Assembly: GCF_949628215.1 (NCBI RefSeq)
Contig: NC_134280.1
Location: 7,885,795-7,949,794, forward strand
DNA length: 64,000 bases
Direction: 5' to 3'
Source of the DNA: Phalacrocorax aristotelis
Taxonomy: Eukaryota; Chordata; Aves; Suliformes; Phalacrocoracidae
Shown in pieces: positions 12,201 to 24,996 of the stretch. Every line of letters starts with the position of its first letter. The stretch's first letter is position 1. The notes under the pieces were generated by a model. It did no database searches. It worked only from the letters and a program-made list of their open reading frames with translations, and was not told the DNA's origin. The position numbers were made by a program, and so were the translations under genes.

Positions 12201-15200
12201 GATATTACAAATAGTATCAGTCTTACAGATGGCTAAAAAACAAGTTTATACACAAAATCTTGTATTTAAAAGCAATCAATTTAATGAAGGAACCATGTAT
12301 TGAGGCAGATATTTCTGGTCACCATACTTTGAAATACTAGGACTAGCATTGCTCATCAGACCTCATTACTGTTCAACTGAGGAGAAGAGTCTCAGAATAG
12401 GATTCCTCTGGCTTTTTTAATATGCCTAGACTACAAACAGTCATCAAATAGACAAGAAATAAGATGGCATCTCTGTACAAAATCTAGGTTAGCACTTTAT
12501 TAGCCCAATTTCAAGTGCTTTCAGTTCAATGTTTTAACTCCTTCAAAATTTTTTCAGCAAACATTGTCTGTATTCAAGTTATATTAAAGTAAGAAGAACA
12601 TCTTCAGCTTCCCAGATTACCCTTTGCTTTCAGGGTACATGAGAAGTGAGATTAATACAAAAGCTGGTTTTGCATCAGCCCCAGAATAGTCACAAACACC
12701 TGGACAAAAATGAGGCTATATAAACATTTGTCAAATGATAACAGAATAAGCACCAAAAATCCTGTAATTAAGCCTGTTAACGAACAAACAAAAAAAACCC
12801 AAACCAAACAAACAACAAAACCACCTCCTGAGAAACAAATACAACACATTAGGAAGTCTGCAAAAGACAACTTACCTTTGTACTTTGAGTGTAAGATCAT
12901 TCACAGGCTGAGCATCACTCACTTGCTCATCCAAAGAATTAGTTGCTTCCTGGCTTGCTTGACCAGAATTTGCTCCATCTTCAAGTGATTTAGAAGATTA
13001 CAAGAAAGTAATGCGTAAGAGAAAAATAAAAGGTATATTTCTTATTAAAAGAATTATGCTCATCATTAGCCATAATTTGCAGCAACTAGATTATCTCAAG
13101 GAGATGTGAGGTTCTATTACTTAGACTCCCCTCCCCACAACAGTTTGGTTTGAGGTTAGTAACCCAGAGAAAATTCTTCAATTGAATCCTATTTCAAGAC
13201 ACCATACACAATTTTTATTACAAACCATAGACCTCTCATTAAAACTGAGCAGAATGACAAGTTATTCTTCTCTTTAAGCTTGCAAGAAGCATTATGGGAT
13301 ACCCAAGTTCTTCCTCTACAAGTCCGTTCAATATATTGCCTTTTATATCCCACCATATAACAACTTAAGAAAAGGAAAATTATTTCAAAAGCAAATTAGC
13401 TAGCATTTGTGTAAAAATACTAACCATTACCAGCAGAAGGTCTTATTGCCTCAGTCATAACAGACTCAGGAAGATCACAATGCTCTGCTGCTCTGGATTG
13501 TGTGTTTTCTGGAGCACTGTCAGATTGAGAGGAGGCACAGGGAGCAGATGACTGACTGCCGTTTTCCAAAGGCTGCCCTTTTACCGTGTGCATCTAAGAA
13601 ATTGTGGAAAAACTCTGAGACTATAAAACTTCAAATATTTTCCACAGGTTCAAAGGTCAAGACTCAACTATTTTTGGAGAATCAGTCCTATTTAAAATGT
13701 TAATCCAAAATTACCACATGTTGAGTATGATGCAATAATACATTTCATATTTTTTCCTAATTTTAGTCTTACACTTGAAATCAAAGGGATAAAATTATCT
13801 ACATTTATATAATGCTCCATGGCATAATTTTATAAATCCGTATTACAAAACAGTATCGCAAAACCATGTATGAACTGAAAGAGCAATCTGTATGTCATTC
13901 CATTTTAGAGTTCTTGACATATTTCTTCAATACTGTCGGTGTTACACAGATCTAAAACAAGCTGTGAAACAAAAATAACGTCACGCTTCTGCATAGCGCT
14001 TTCCAACCTGTTCCATTTGTGTACTGAATGGAAGTTTGCAGATTTTTTTGTTGAAGGATATAGAATCAATAATTCTTACTTCCCCAAGGCATGTGCTAAG
14101 GGTCAGGGACATCTCCTGCCAAGCGTGTGAGCACACCCAGCTCAATCTGAAAGATCCAGTCTGTTAGCAAGCATTACCTGTTTAACTTTATTGATTCTGT
14201 TAACAAGCTCTTCAACAGAAACGCTGCCAGCAATTACTTCCAAAGGGATTCCATTTTCTCCTATAAAAAAACTGGATGGAACGCACACTACAGGATCTGC
14301 ACATCAACAGTTAAGGGCAAAAAACGACAAAAGCTTACAAAGTAACTTTTAAAGGAAGAGCATAAGTCCTTCCTACAGAACCTTCTAGCCCAATATTCTC
14401 TCTCCACCTTGTTGCTAGTAGTCGGTGCCAAGGGAAAAAGAAAAAAGATGCTAATAAAAATGCTGGAAAATATTACATAAAACTGATTAGTACTTCTTTT
14501 CTTTGAAATGGTTTAAGCCATTATTCTTCTCCAACACACACATCCGACAATCAATTATGCTTTGAAAGATTTTGTTTTAGCATGAGACGACATCTTATAT
14601 AGACAATAATGAATTCTTTGCAGCATTAAGAAAATCCAAGTTAAGGTATGAATTCCCTTTCTCAGCATCATACAGAATTCCTGAGCTACATGCAGCGACC
14701 TACTTAAGGCAGGCAGATGTTTACCTAACTTCATACCTGTGATGCTGACAGAACCCTGTCCACTACTTTTTCTTCCTACTCTGTAACTCTGAACTTCAGC
14801 TAATAAATTTCAAGCATTGCTTGTTTGTTTTCTAACACTGATTAGTAATACCAATGGGTTATTTTGTTTACATAAAGCTTTGGATAACTTATTTGAAGAA
14901 TTACACAGGACTAACACTAAAAAACCCCAACTTGTTCACTTTCTCTAAGAACTGACAGTAAATTGAATATATAGATGATATCTTTTAACTACAAAGTTTA
15001 TTGCATATTTTTGTGCCATAATAAGTATTTTTAATAACGTGACTTGTAAATATTTATCTTAAGAAGAGTATTAACTTGTAAAGCGCAATTATCTGTAATC
15101 ATAATGTAGCATCTAAACTGATCTCAAAGGATACAAATTTGAGAAAACTGCAGGCATGCTTCACTGTTCAAAAGAAAAGATTCATTTAGGAGGAGCAATC

Positions 15201-18200
15201 ACTTCGCAACACTTCAGATTAAGTCTTTCATCATAAAAATAACTGTCCTACTACCACACACAAAACTATTTAAATACTTGAGAGAACACTGAAAGCCAGT
15301 TTGCATTGCATCTTCTCATTAACATTTTGCATAAGTGTTGACATGGTTACGATCCCTGTTATCACAGTTGACTACATAAGATTTAGGGAAACAGTGCTAA
15401 GAAGCAATTCAGGAAAAAGACATCTCATCTATTGAATGCAAATAATATAGTAAGCCTAATAAAGCGTCGGTAGAGCATTTCAAAATAACACCATTTTGGG
15501 AAATGTCAGTGCACTTTCTGCACATGGACTGGAACACTTAAACATAACAAAAATAGCTGATTAATTTACTCAGGACCTTCAATGCTTCCCTATTTTATGT
15601 GTTACAATAGAGACAAATACACTTTCTCTGGGGCTTTACAGATTTTTATCTTTTGCAATTCATGGGAGTTTTTAAATTCATTATGTAACTTGGCAAATCA
15701 GAAGCTGCCTCAAGAGTATTTGCATTTTGATTCGAGATTTTTTACATAACTTTTGTGTCTCTTCCTGTTGAAAATGGACAACCTCAAGCATTTTTTTAAC
15801 TAGTACTGAAATACAGTCCAAAATAGGCAATGACTATTCTGCAGAGCGCAACAGTAAATTTGGAAATCTGGAATTTTCTCAGGCTGTAGTGGCTTCAGGA
15901 ATACTGAATTCACTTATGCTCTGGAACCTGTATTTAGACTACCTCCAAATCAAGGCGAGGACTTCAAAAGGCTCTTACTCTCATCATCAATCTAAGATCA
16001 TATAAAAGACAGAATTAGAATATGATCAGACCTTTTAGTGTTGATTTTAATAGCAACAAAGCCATCTGAAGCAGCTTCAGTCACCTTCTCATCTTCCCAC
16101 CGTTCAGCCATCTCTGTAGATTGCTCATCCTCACCTGCAAGATACAGCACATGTATGAAGCTAAACCCACCACAAATTACTGCTTCTGGTCTGATTTTAG
16201 CTTTGATTCAAATCACCTTTGACAGACACTCTTGTGATTATTTTCAAGTCAGATTTGGTTTTTTTGTGTGGCTTTTTAAAATTATTATTATTATTCTGGA
16301 TACAATTCACTCCCGCTGATTCGCCTTGCTAACATGCCGAAAACCTAATGTACCAAAAATCCTTCCAAGCCAGCAAGGATGTAGCTTTCACAGTCATTCA
16401 ACTACACGGTGAGCTGATCCCAGGGAGCAGAAGACTCTGGACCACCCAGATAGAACACAGAGAGGGGAACTGGAGGTGATGGCGAGTCTGAAGATTGGCT
16501 TGTCTGCATCATCTAATTGCACAATCACCAAAGGGCCTCATTTTCATGTTACAGGGAGCATACTCTCACAATAGCAAGCGGACCCCACAGCACAGTCAGA
16601 ACAAACCACTGCTTCTCCCTAACATGAAGCTTGACCTGCTAATATGCCAAAACTATCCACTGCTTACCCCTCATTAGAAATTTAGTTACATATTAGTACA
16701 CCAGCTGCTAATAGGTAAAACTATATTTTTCACTCCTTGTAAATACATAATTCAGCAGACAAGGTTTCACAGTTTGATGGTGTTAAAAGACACACAAACC
16801 AAGAAACATTTATTTGCAGGATTATTTGTAACTTAGCTTTGTATTCTAGTTCCTGCACAAACAGTAACAGTAGGAGAGGGAGGAAAAGGAGTGAGAAGTG
16901 CAGAGCAACAAGAATAACAGTAGAAGTATGAGCTACTTAAGGGGAGCTGAAAAGGTGCTCTGGTGCCAGAGATTCAGAAGTGTTATTTTAATCAGATGAA
17001 ACATGTCAATCATACATGTATCTTCCAAAGCACTGGTTTAGTGAGGATGTGAGTTAATAAATAGACTACAATAAATATTAACCATCTTTCAACAAGTAAA
17101 CTGGCCTGCAGTCATTTGTTTTTCCTTCAATCTGTATTACTTCCTAGCACCTTAGAATCAACTGTACTCTTGATGAAGAATTTGAGTCACAAGCATGGAA
17201 GTACAGTAGTCCATTATTCAATGACAACAACAAACCATTTGTTTATTTCATCCTGGTCACCATTTCATGCAGTTATTTTTTACTATTTTGAGATCAGTAG
17301 TTATATGTGGAGTCTCCTGGTGAAGCACTGCTGCCTTAAGGCTGTGACTGCCTGGCCACGATGCTTTCCAGAGAGACAGGTATCAAAAACACACCGACTT
17401 TGGAAAAGTGTTTTCCAACCACATGTATTGATTTTTCCCTGCAAGTATTGGAGCAAGTAAGAAAGTGTTCATCCCTATTACTATTATTCTACAGAAGCAA
17501 GTAAATATTTAGGATATCTTATGTAGGAACCTTTCTTCTTCCTTTAAGTGCATTCCTTCCAACTGTGGTCAACGGATGCAGCTGTCCTGTCAAGAGTGGT
17601 TCGGCCTCCTCCCCCAGTTCCAAATGCTCAGAGGCAGACAGCTGCTTCACCACACACTTTTTCAAAAGGACATGTGCTCATCTGATTAGGCTACTAAAAA
17701 TATCTGAATACTCGCCTAACACTAGCTTTTTCCTACAAAAAACTGCTGTAGAAAAAGAATGCCGGAAGACAAAAACAGATCAGAGACTGTTCACAGTACA
17801 GTCTGAGAGATGCAACCCATGAATGAAAATGCTGATAACTCGTATTTTATAAAGCTCTATGCCATGAAGCACAGTTTAATATTGTGACTACCCACAGAGT
17901 AGTTTCTTATTCTCATGCACCTTTGTTTCGATAACCCTTTCTCAATTCGGGGTTAAGGTTAATTTTTTAGTTTTGTAGTAGTAACTGTATCCTGAAATGA
18001 AAACTGCCAGGTCACAGGAAAAGCATCAGAGAAGTCAAGAGGTCAAGCTAGAACTTGACATAATTCATAATTCTGCTAAACACTGAGATATCACAACCAC
18101 CTCAGAATTCTAGTGCCCAAGACTCTTAGATTTCTTATGTTTCTCAAACAAAAGCATTGCTTTCTGCTTAGTGGAAAGACCCATACACAATCTGCAGTCA

Positions 18201-21200
18201 CACTTGCTCATCTCTTAATTTGGTCAGGAAAATTTTGATATCTACACACGGAAACCATATCTATAATTTCTCAAGCACTTCAGACAATTGGAAGAGACTT
18301 TTTCTGCAATGATTTTTTTCCTGTACAAGGAACTTAATTCAAAACCATCACAGGTTGTTGAAGGACTTCAACTCCCCTACTCCTCAGCACACAGTCATCA
18401 GGGAAAAGTGTTTTCCTTTCAGAAGAAAGATAAGCCCAGCTGAATTCTCAATGTCCAACATCTCGTAACTACTTGGTAAGAGTAAGGATTGCCCATTCTG
18501 GAAATGACAGAAAGCCAGGACATTAAGCTGTTCACCTCCTCCTCCCCTTTGCATCAGTTCACATATTTAACTTGAAGAGTGCTTTGATCCAACTTGGATA
18601 CAAAATGCTAACAAATAGCTTGATGATTGCAAATCAGTGCTTTGTAAAAACAGTAATCTAAAAATAAAGTTATGAACAAATGAAGAAGTGTTTCTGCAGA
18701 TGTTATAAAAGAAACACGAGCATTTTAGCTTGAAGTTTTTTCTCTCCTCCCCCCCGTCGTTTTTTCACTTCTGAAAAGCACTTTTTACGAGTGACCAGGC
18801 ATTTTCATGATCAGAACATGTCTAACTTTTGGAAAGAACAACCTTAAACACCTCAATCAGAACACAGGAGGATCTGAGGGGGTTTCATATCAAATGAACA
18901 ATTAACTTTAGATTAATAACTCATAAGGAGAGGAGTTTAACTCTGCAGGCTAGAAAATCATCTACAGAGCAGCTACCAACAAGAAACCACAGACATTCAC
19001 CAGACCTGTTTCAGTATCAGGAATACTTTTTCCTACGGCAGCAGCAGAACCTACTAGCACTTATTTGATGCCACTAAGTAACTCTCCTGGTCCCCAAACA
19101 CAACCTTCTTGCTTTGTGTGTCCAGAATCCTCTAATCTAACATCTCACCTTAATACTTACAAAACTGATTTTAAGGCAGACAAGCTTCACCTCATGCTCC
19201 CTGGAGAATTTGGAACAGTCCCTTTTATTTCAACTTCCTGTGAATTCAACAGAATCTTTCATACGCTTATACAACTGCATTACCAGAATATGTCGTGAAG
19301 GTTTGAAAAAGTGAACCAAAAATGTTAGGATTACAGCTGCAAATAAAGTTAAAGAAAAAAACTCGAACAACACGCAATTGCAGTCATGAACACCACCTCG
19401 TTATTAAGATATATAGCCACATTATTCCTTGCTTGACTAGAAAATTTTCTAGAATCAGAAAGAATAATCCAGATCTTCATTTTCTAGTGCTTTAGAGAAG
19501 TGCAGTGAAGAGGGAGAGAGGGACAGACAGATGGTAGCAGAAACCAAACAGAGATGGACCTACCAGAACTCAGTCATTTTTGTCAAGGCTGTATCTAATA
19601 GCCATCCTCCACAGTGGCCACCCTAAAATTACAGTTAATTTATAATTTTTATTTCTCTAATTTTTTGTTCTTTATTTTTTGTCCCCCATACACATTACTG
19701 GATGAAGTGTACAAAACAAAACAGAAACAATGAATGCTTCTGAAAGCATGTTTTTCTGCTCAGAAAGCTGCTTTCAAAGCTTGCCTCCCATGTCGATGGG
19801 CAAGTGTTTACTGCAACATCTGAAAGCTACCATCACCACCAACTGTACAGCTTTAAACATGGATCTACCCAAACAACAAACCCAATCACTTCTCACATAA
19901 AAACAGACTACTCTTTCAGCACTTGGCATCCTTCAAACACACCTGTTTCCACTCACGGTAAGAAAGTATGTTCTTGGGCTTCTCAATTTCCTTTCCCAGC
20001 AGGTATAACAGAACTGCTTTGCCATCAGCTCCATCACAGGTCAGGTGCCCTGATCCCACTGTTCCAAGGGTACACCAGAACTCAGCAGAACTCTCCAACC
20101 CTTTGATTTTGGAGATATGCCCACCCCAAGCAACACTCCCCCTTTTTCAGGGCCCAAAGAAACAAGCAAAACAAAATATATAAAACCCTTACAGCATACT
20201 ACAGTGTCAAAACAGTGGTGCCCAACAACATGACAAGCGGTGCCCAATGACAGGACAAGGGGCAATGGGCACAAATTGGAACACAGGAAGTTCCAGCTAA
20301 ACATGAGAAAAAGCTCCTTTCCTGTGCGGGTGCCAGAGCAGTGGCACAGGCTGCCCAGGGAGGCTGTGGGGTCCCTTCCCTGGAGACATTCACACTCCGC
20401 CTGGACGCGGCCCTGTGCCCCTGCTCTGGGTGTGCCTGCTCAAGCAGGGGGGTTGGAAGGGATGATCTCCAGAGGTCCCTTCCAGCCCCCACCATTCTGT
20501 GAAGTCGGTTACATCCCTGCAGTCATAAGTTTATCTCCACTTGGTATATCTACATATTTCTACAACAAACCAGTCAACATTGACATCTAAAAGAAATAGC
20601 CAGTTTTGTGTACAATTTTAGTTTCGTTACAAGTATTGGAAAAAAGTTACAATGCGCACTTCTCAACCCTATACATATACCAAGTTCAAAATACTCATGG
20701 GTACTGAATTACCATTTAAAAATCTTTGTGGTGGCTTAACTTTGGCTGGATGCCAGGTGTTAATCAAAGCTGTTCCATCACTCCCCTCCCCAGCTGGATG
20801 GGGGAGAGAAAACATGAAAAAAGGCTCATGGATCAAGATAAGGGCAGGGGGATCACTCACCAATTACCATCACAGGAAAAACGGGTGCAACTTGGTGAAA
20901 TTAATTTAATTTATTGACAACCAAGTCAGAGTAGGATGAGAAATAAAAAACAAACCTTCTCCCCACCCTACCCTTCTTCCCAGGCTCAACTTCAGTCCCA
21001 AATTCTCTCCCTTCTCCTCCCGAGCAGCACACAGGGACAGGGAATGGGGGTTGTGGTCAGTTCATCACACCCTGTCTTTGCTACCCCTTCCTCCTCTGGG
21101 GGAGGACTCCTCACACTCTTCCCCTGCCCCAGTGGGGGCCCCTCCCATGGGAAACAGTTCTCCATGAACCTCTCCAACATGGGTCCTGCCCACAGGGTGC

Positions 21201-23350
21201 AGTTCTTCATGGCCTGCTCCAGCGTGGGTCCTTTCTACAGAGTGCAGTCCAGGAACAAATCGTGCCACCAAACCTGCTCCAGCACGGGCTCCTCTCTCCA
21301 CGGGTCCACAAGTCCTGCCAGGAGCCTGCTCCAGCGTGAGCTTCCCATGAGGTCACAGCCTCCTTCAGGCATCCGCCTGCTCTGGTGTGGGGTCCTCCAC
21401 AGGCTGCAGGTGGATATCTGCTCCACTGTTAACTCCCATGGGCTTCAGGGCACAGCCTGCCTCACCACGACCTTCATCACGGGCTGCGGGGGAATCTCTG
21501 CTCCAGTGCCTGGAGCCCCTCCTCCTCCTCCTTCTTCACTGACCTTGGTGTCTGCAGGGTTGTTCCCTTCACATATGCTCACTCCTCTCTCCAGCTGCAG
21601 TTGTGCAGGCTTTTCCTCCCCTGCGTCTTAACTATGTTATGACAGAGCCACTACCACCATCACTGATGGGCTTGGCCTTGGCCAGCAGCAGGTCCATCTT
21701 GAAGCCGGCTGGCGTTGGCTGTCAGACATGGGGGAAGCTTCTGGCATTTTCTCACAGAAGCCACCCCTGTAGCCCCCCTGCTACCAAAAACCTTGCCATG
21801 CAAACCTGATACAGAGCATTTGAAACATTCAAGAAATTTAGTACAGAACTTCTAACCCTGAGTAGGAAGTTGGGGGGGGAGGGGGTGTAAGATGAGCCTT
21901 TAACCAAGTCACATCACATTATGTTTTACAGGTGAACATGTCAAGGGTTGCAACACACCCGTATCAGGAAGTTTCTTGTTGTTTACCACCTGACTTTCCA
22001 TTTAATTTTGTACAACATACTGTGATCGACTCATCATTGACTATGAAGGCAGAGACCTACCAGGGAGGCACTGCAGGTAAACACACTAAAGTATGTTTAT
22101 GAAAAAAAAATTTCCAGTGGTAAAAGGCTTTCACATCATAGCACCCACCTGCCATAATTTGTAAGCTTTAAAACACTTCCTTAAAGCCTGCATACATTAC
22201 CCCATCCCTTCCTCCAACACCAATACAGCATGCTGTGTGCTGAGATGATCTTGATTTCTAGCAGTATGTTTACTAACCAGTAGAAAATGCTGTTCGCCAA
22301 GTATACGGAGAGTTGTGTGGACAAAGAAGCTTAACTGTGCTTTGCTTTTCTGTTCACATCCCCTTTGGGAGTGAACTTCTTGAAGCTAAGTGAATCCCAC
22401 TGTTCAACAATTCTCAGGGGAATAGCACTAGTCACACATTAGCGTGGTTGTTTTTTCATGAGGCATCTGAAACACTTAAAGCCACAGGCACTTACGGCAA
22501 CAGTAAAAACAAAAGAAACAACAAACACACGTACATAAAAACACAAGAAGAAAGTTAAAGAGCCTGTCTAATGTTCTCCTTTCCCCATTCTCATTCTTCC
22601 AGACAGGCAACGTACGCAAAGACAACATGAGTTTCTGCAGGTTTCAATTACCATTCAGCAACCGAACAAACACTATGGGCAACTGGAAAGAAAAAGGACG
22701 CTGTACACATACAGCTAAGAAAGTTACAACAGGAAGAGCTGAATGCAGGCTTATGCAAGGATATAATGAAGGGAAATGCGAAACATCGAAGCAGCTACTT
22801 CCACTGCCTAGAGCAGCGCATAAAGCCACGATATGCCGTACGAAGAGCAAGGCCGGGGGCTGGGCACCTCCACGGCAGGCCGCGCACCGCCGGGCCGGGC
22901 AGCAGGGACTCGTCCTGACACAGCACAATTCACTGCACGGCGGGCGGGGGAGGCGGGGAAGCAACAGCTGGCGAAGGCGCTGCGGAGCCTCCGGCAAGCT
23001 CCGCCCGGGGGCGAGCGGAGGAGCAGCGGCTGAAAGGGCCGCCGGCCGGCCGGGCCGACTCAGAACGCGGGGGAACAGCTGCGGGCACGGTGCCGCATGG
23101 GGCAGCGGGTGGGCCCGGGACCTGCACTCCAATAGGACCGTCGCGGCCGGCCTGAGGAACAAGCACGGCAGCCCGGAGGCCCGCCTCAGCAGCGGCTGCT
23201 CCCAACCCAGCGGCGAGGGGGCACCAGGCAGGACCCGGTACCCAGTACCGCCCCACCCCGTCCCGTACCTGACACGAACACGACGAAGACCGAGCTCCGC
23301 TGCTTGGCGGCGGCGATAGCGGCCGGGATGGAGCCGCCGAACCACATCAT
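6284..23350 (-). CDS. UBXN4: UBX domain protein 4 (erasin), complete, 13 coding exons, 509 aa
   Basis: Exons, in transcription order: 23350-23269, 16134-16032, 15163-15135, 14296-14178, 13593-13431, 12978-12876, 11291-11237, 11088-10924, 10156-10029, 9016-8914, 7992-7861, 7327-7119, 6422-6284. Together they make 1530 nt, a 509-residue protein against about 508 in human. Order along the protein: an N-terminal thioredoxin-like segment (about 1-110), an acidic and serine-rich linker (112-190), a highly charged coiled coil rich in KEEE and RREEKRK (about 200-310), and a UBX domain (about 313-392) with the p97-contacting FPR at 365-367. A hydrophobic hairpin (about 410-432) follows and holds the protein on the ER, then a hydrophilic tail ending NSTQQM. 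UBXN4 recruits p97/VCP to the ER membrane for ER-associated degradation. The start is the first of two tandem ATGs (23350, 23347) and lies in a CpG island. No defect is seen. Confidence 0.96.
7443..7645 (-). mobile_element. CR1-type LINE, 3' end fragment
   Basis: The left edge reads like the reverse complement of a CR1 3' terminus (AGGATCACAGAA, then GGTTGGAAGGGACCT). The stretch continues into the usual CR1 3' region with TGGGCAGCCTGTGCC. It is severely 5'-truncated, as is usual for this family. It lies in the UBXN4 intron between the exons at 7327 and 7861, in the same direction as the gene. Confidence 0.85.
8266..8836 (+). mobile_element. Solo LTR of an avian endogenous retrovirus (ERVL-like)
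   Basis: This is a block of about 570 bp with LTR anatomy on the + strand. It has a TATATAAAG box near 8518, an AATAAA hexamer near 8656, then a T-rich stretch and a purine run GGGGGGAGTGAGCGAG before an end in ...CAACA. Flanking pentamers CACCC (8261-8265) and CACCA (8837-8841) look like a 5-bp target duplication with one change. The sequence resembles a solo LTR I know from bird genomes. I assign it to an ERVL-like family from memory only. It lies antisense in a UBXN4 intron. Confidence 0.75.
15135..15163 (-). CDS. UBXN4: UBXN4 microexon of 29 nt
   Basis: This very short exon encodes part of a conserved segment (EACLQFSQI). It is bounded by AACAG on the acceptor side and GTATCC on the donor side. 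Its first base completes a Ser codon begun in exon 2 and its last T begins a Tyr codon completed in exon 4. Without it the reading frame between 16032 and 14296 fails, so it must be constitutive in a full-length product. Confidence 0.9.
16135..20242 (-). other. UBXN4 intron 1, distal part
   Basis: This is long, AT-rich intron sequence running upstream (rightwards) of exon 2. I recognise no exon, repeat family or RNA gene. There is a short GGGAGAGAGGGACAGACAGA purine run near 19510 and low-complexity T/A stretches near 19630-19690. Confidence 0.6.
20243..20502 (+). mobile_element. CR1-type LINE, 3' end fragment
   Basis: The block begins with GGACAAGGGGCAATGGGCAC-like CR1 sequence. It proceeds through the CR1 3' region and ends GGTCCCTTCCAGCCCCCACC then ATTCTGTGA, the family terminus. 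It is antisense to UBXN4 and in intron 1. It is very like the copy at 7443-7645, so both probably come from the same CR1 subfamily. Confidence 0.88.
20727..21813 (-). mobile_element. Solo LTR of about 1.09 kb, avian endogenous retrovirus
   Basis: Read on the - strand, the block starts TGTATCAGGTTTGCATGGC and ends ...CCACCACA, giving TG...CA borders. It carries an AATAAA in the sequence TTGTCAATAAATTAAA. The middle is a degenerate tandem array of units containing GCTGGAGCAGG. A second member of the same family lies at 55714-56634. No matching target duplication is visible (ATCTT on one side, GAGCA on the other). It lies in UBXN4 intron 1 in the sense direction. Confidence 0.78.
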
Positions 23351-23650
23351 GGCGCCGCCGGCCACGGGCACTGCAAACCGCCGCTAGGCGCATGCGCCGC
23401 CGCCGCACCAATGGCAGGGCCCGCGCGTGCGCCCTCGCCCGCGGCCCAACGGCGCCTTCTGATTGGCGGCGGCGCGCGGCGCCCGCCCGCCCCCGGCCAC
23501 GCGACGGGTGGCGGCAGATTCGCCTCGGCCGGGCGCCATCTTGACGTTGCGGTGGCTGGCGTGTCTGTGCGGTGGCGCTACGCTTCCGAGCTGCGTCCCG
23601 GCTGAGGCAGGCTCCGGGCAGCGGCAGGGAGAAAGGGGCCCACGCACCTA
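22830..23650 (-). promoter_or_regulatory. UBXN4: CpG-island promoter of UBXN4
   Basis: This is a GC- and CpG-rich island around the first exon in otherwise AT-rich DNA. Upstream of the ATG there is a perfect palindrome GGCGCATGCGCC (23387-23398) matching the NRF1 site, and a second NRF1-like GCGCGTGCGC at 23423-23432. There is a CCAAT at 23408-23412 and an inverted one at 23462-23466. A YY1-like element (AAGATGGCG on the - strand, near 23535-23543) abuts a TGACGT half-site at 23542-23547. YY1 elements in this orientation often lie just downstream of the start site, so transcription probably begins near 23550. There is no TATA box, which fits a broadly expressed gene. Confidence 0.75.
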
Positions 23651-23859
23651 GGGTGCACCTCCTGCAGCCCAGGGCCCATGGTGAAGGGCTGTGAGGTGGG
23701 ATGGCCACAGTTAACCCTTGGCCCAGCATCCACCCTGGGAAGGTCAAGGGTGCAACAGAGGGGACAAATGTTGGAGTTGATAACAGTTTGACAGAAATCC
23801 ATGCTAAATATGTCAAAAAGTAGAGAGTGTGGCATGCTATGCTTTCTACAGGGCACAAA

Positions 23860-24292
23860 GTTGGTGAAGCGTTTAGAGGAGAAACCGAACAAGGAGCATC
23901 TAAAGTCTCTTGGTTCATTCAGCCTGGAGGAGACTGAGGGCAGACCTCATCGCAGTCTGCAGCTTCCTCACAAGGGGAGGAGGAGGGGCAGGCGCTGATC
24001 TCTTCTCTCTGGTGACCAGCAACAGGACCCGAGGGAATGGCCTGAAGATGTGCCATGGGAGTGTTAGGCTGGGTATTAGGAAAAGGTTCTTCCCCCAGAG
24101 GGTGGTGGAGCACTGGAACAGGGTCCCCAGGGAGGCAGTCACAGTGTCAAGCCTGGCAATATTTAAGAAGCGCTTGGACAAGGCCCTCAGAGGCATGGTG
24201 TGAATTTTGGGGTTGTCCTGTGCAGGGATAGGAGTTTGACTCGATGATCCTTGTGGGTCCCTTCCAACCCAGGGCATTCTATAGTTCTATGC
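23860..24292 (+). mobile_element. CR1-type LINE, 3' end fragment
   Basis: The sequence runs from a CR1-like TTCAGCCTGGAGGAGACTGA through CACTGGAACAGGGTCCCCAG to the terminus GACTCGATGATCC ... TTCTATAGTTCTATG. It is more diverged than the 20243 copy and appears to be a different CR1 subfamily. It lies just upstream of the UBXN4 CpG island. The left edge is approximate. Confidence 0.85.
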
Positions 24293-24996
24293 ACAGATCC
24301 TCCTTGAGTGGCAGGAGGTGAGGCCAGGACATCCTCTGTGCTCCCTGGTGAGCCAGGCTGCGTGAGGGACTGTGGCTGGGATGGTCTAGCGTTACAGCAG
24401 AGCCTTACAGGGGCACTGCCAGCAAAGGCAGATGGTCACTTTGATGGACATTTCACAGTAACAATGACAGGACAATTTATTTCAAGTGCTCTGATGATAA
24501 CATTTTGGAAAAAATGCTGCACTTCATGTTTTCTGAAACACAGTAAGGACTCTGACTGTGTATGCTGGATAACTACTGCTGAGGTGAGGCAGATACTGCC
24601 TGACATTTGAAGGCCAAAAAATATAGAGTCTCTCAGCCTGGAAAGCTTTTCACTGTTGTATTTTGCATAATCTGGAGTTTAATTAGAAAAGTCACTGGAT
24701 AATGACAACAGAAAAAACCCTACAAAGCTATAGTCAAAAGAGGCAAATCAATGTTAACAACAATATACAAAAAATGTTCTACTTCTCTCAAGTTGCAGCA
24801 TGTATAAAACATGTCACGGTAGTCCTGCTCACTGGGTAAGCTTTGGATACATGTGTTGTGCTTCTATAAATTTCTTAAAGAAGTAACTGTCAGAACACTA
24901 TAGCTTTTCTGCTGGGATGGTATTATATTTTTGACTTTTCTTTCTTCATGGTACAAAACAGATTTAAGAACAATGCCTAAGGCTGGATGGTATTAG

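Noticed and set aside
20936-21631. 231-codon open frame on the + strand rich in Pro, Ser and Gly
   Set aside because: It lies wholly within the LTR at 20727-21813, and its repetitiveness comes from the LTR's tandem units.
22644-23918. 424-codon open frame on the - strand across the CpG island
   Set aside because: It overlaps UBXN4 exon 1 in another frame. The GC-rich composition, with few stop codons, and the Arg/Pro/Ala-rich product explain its length.
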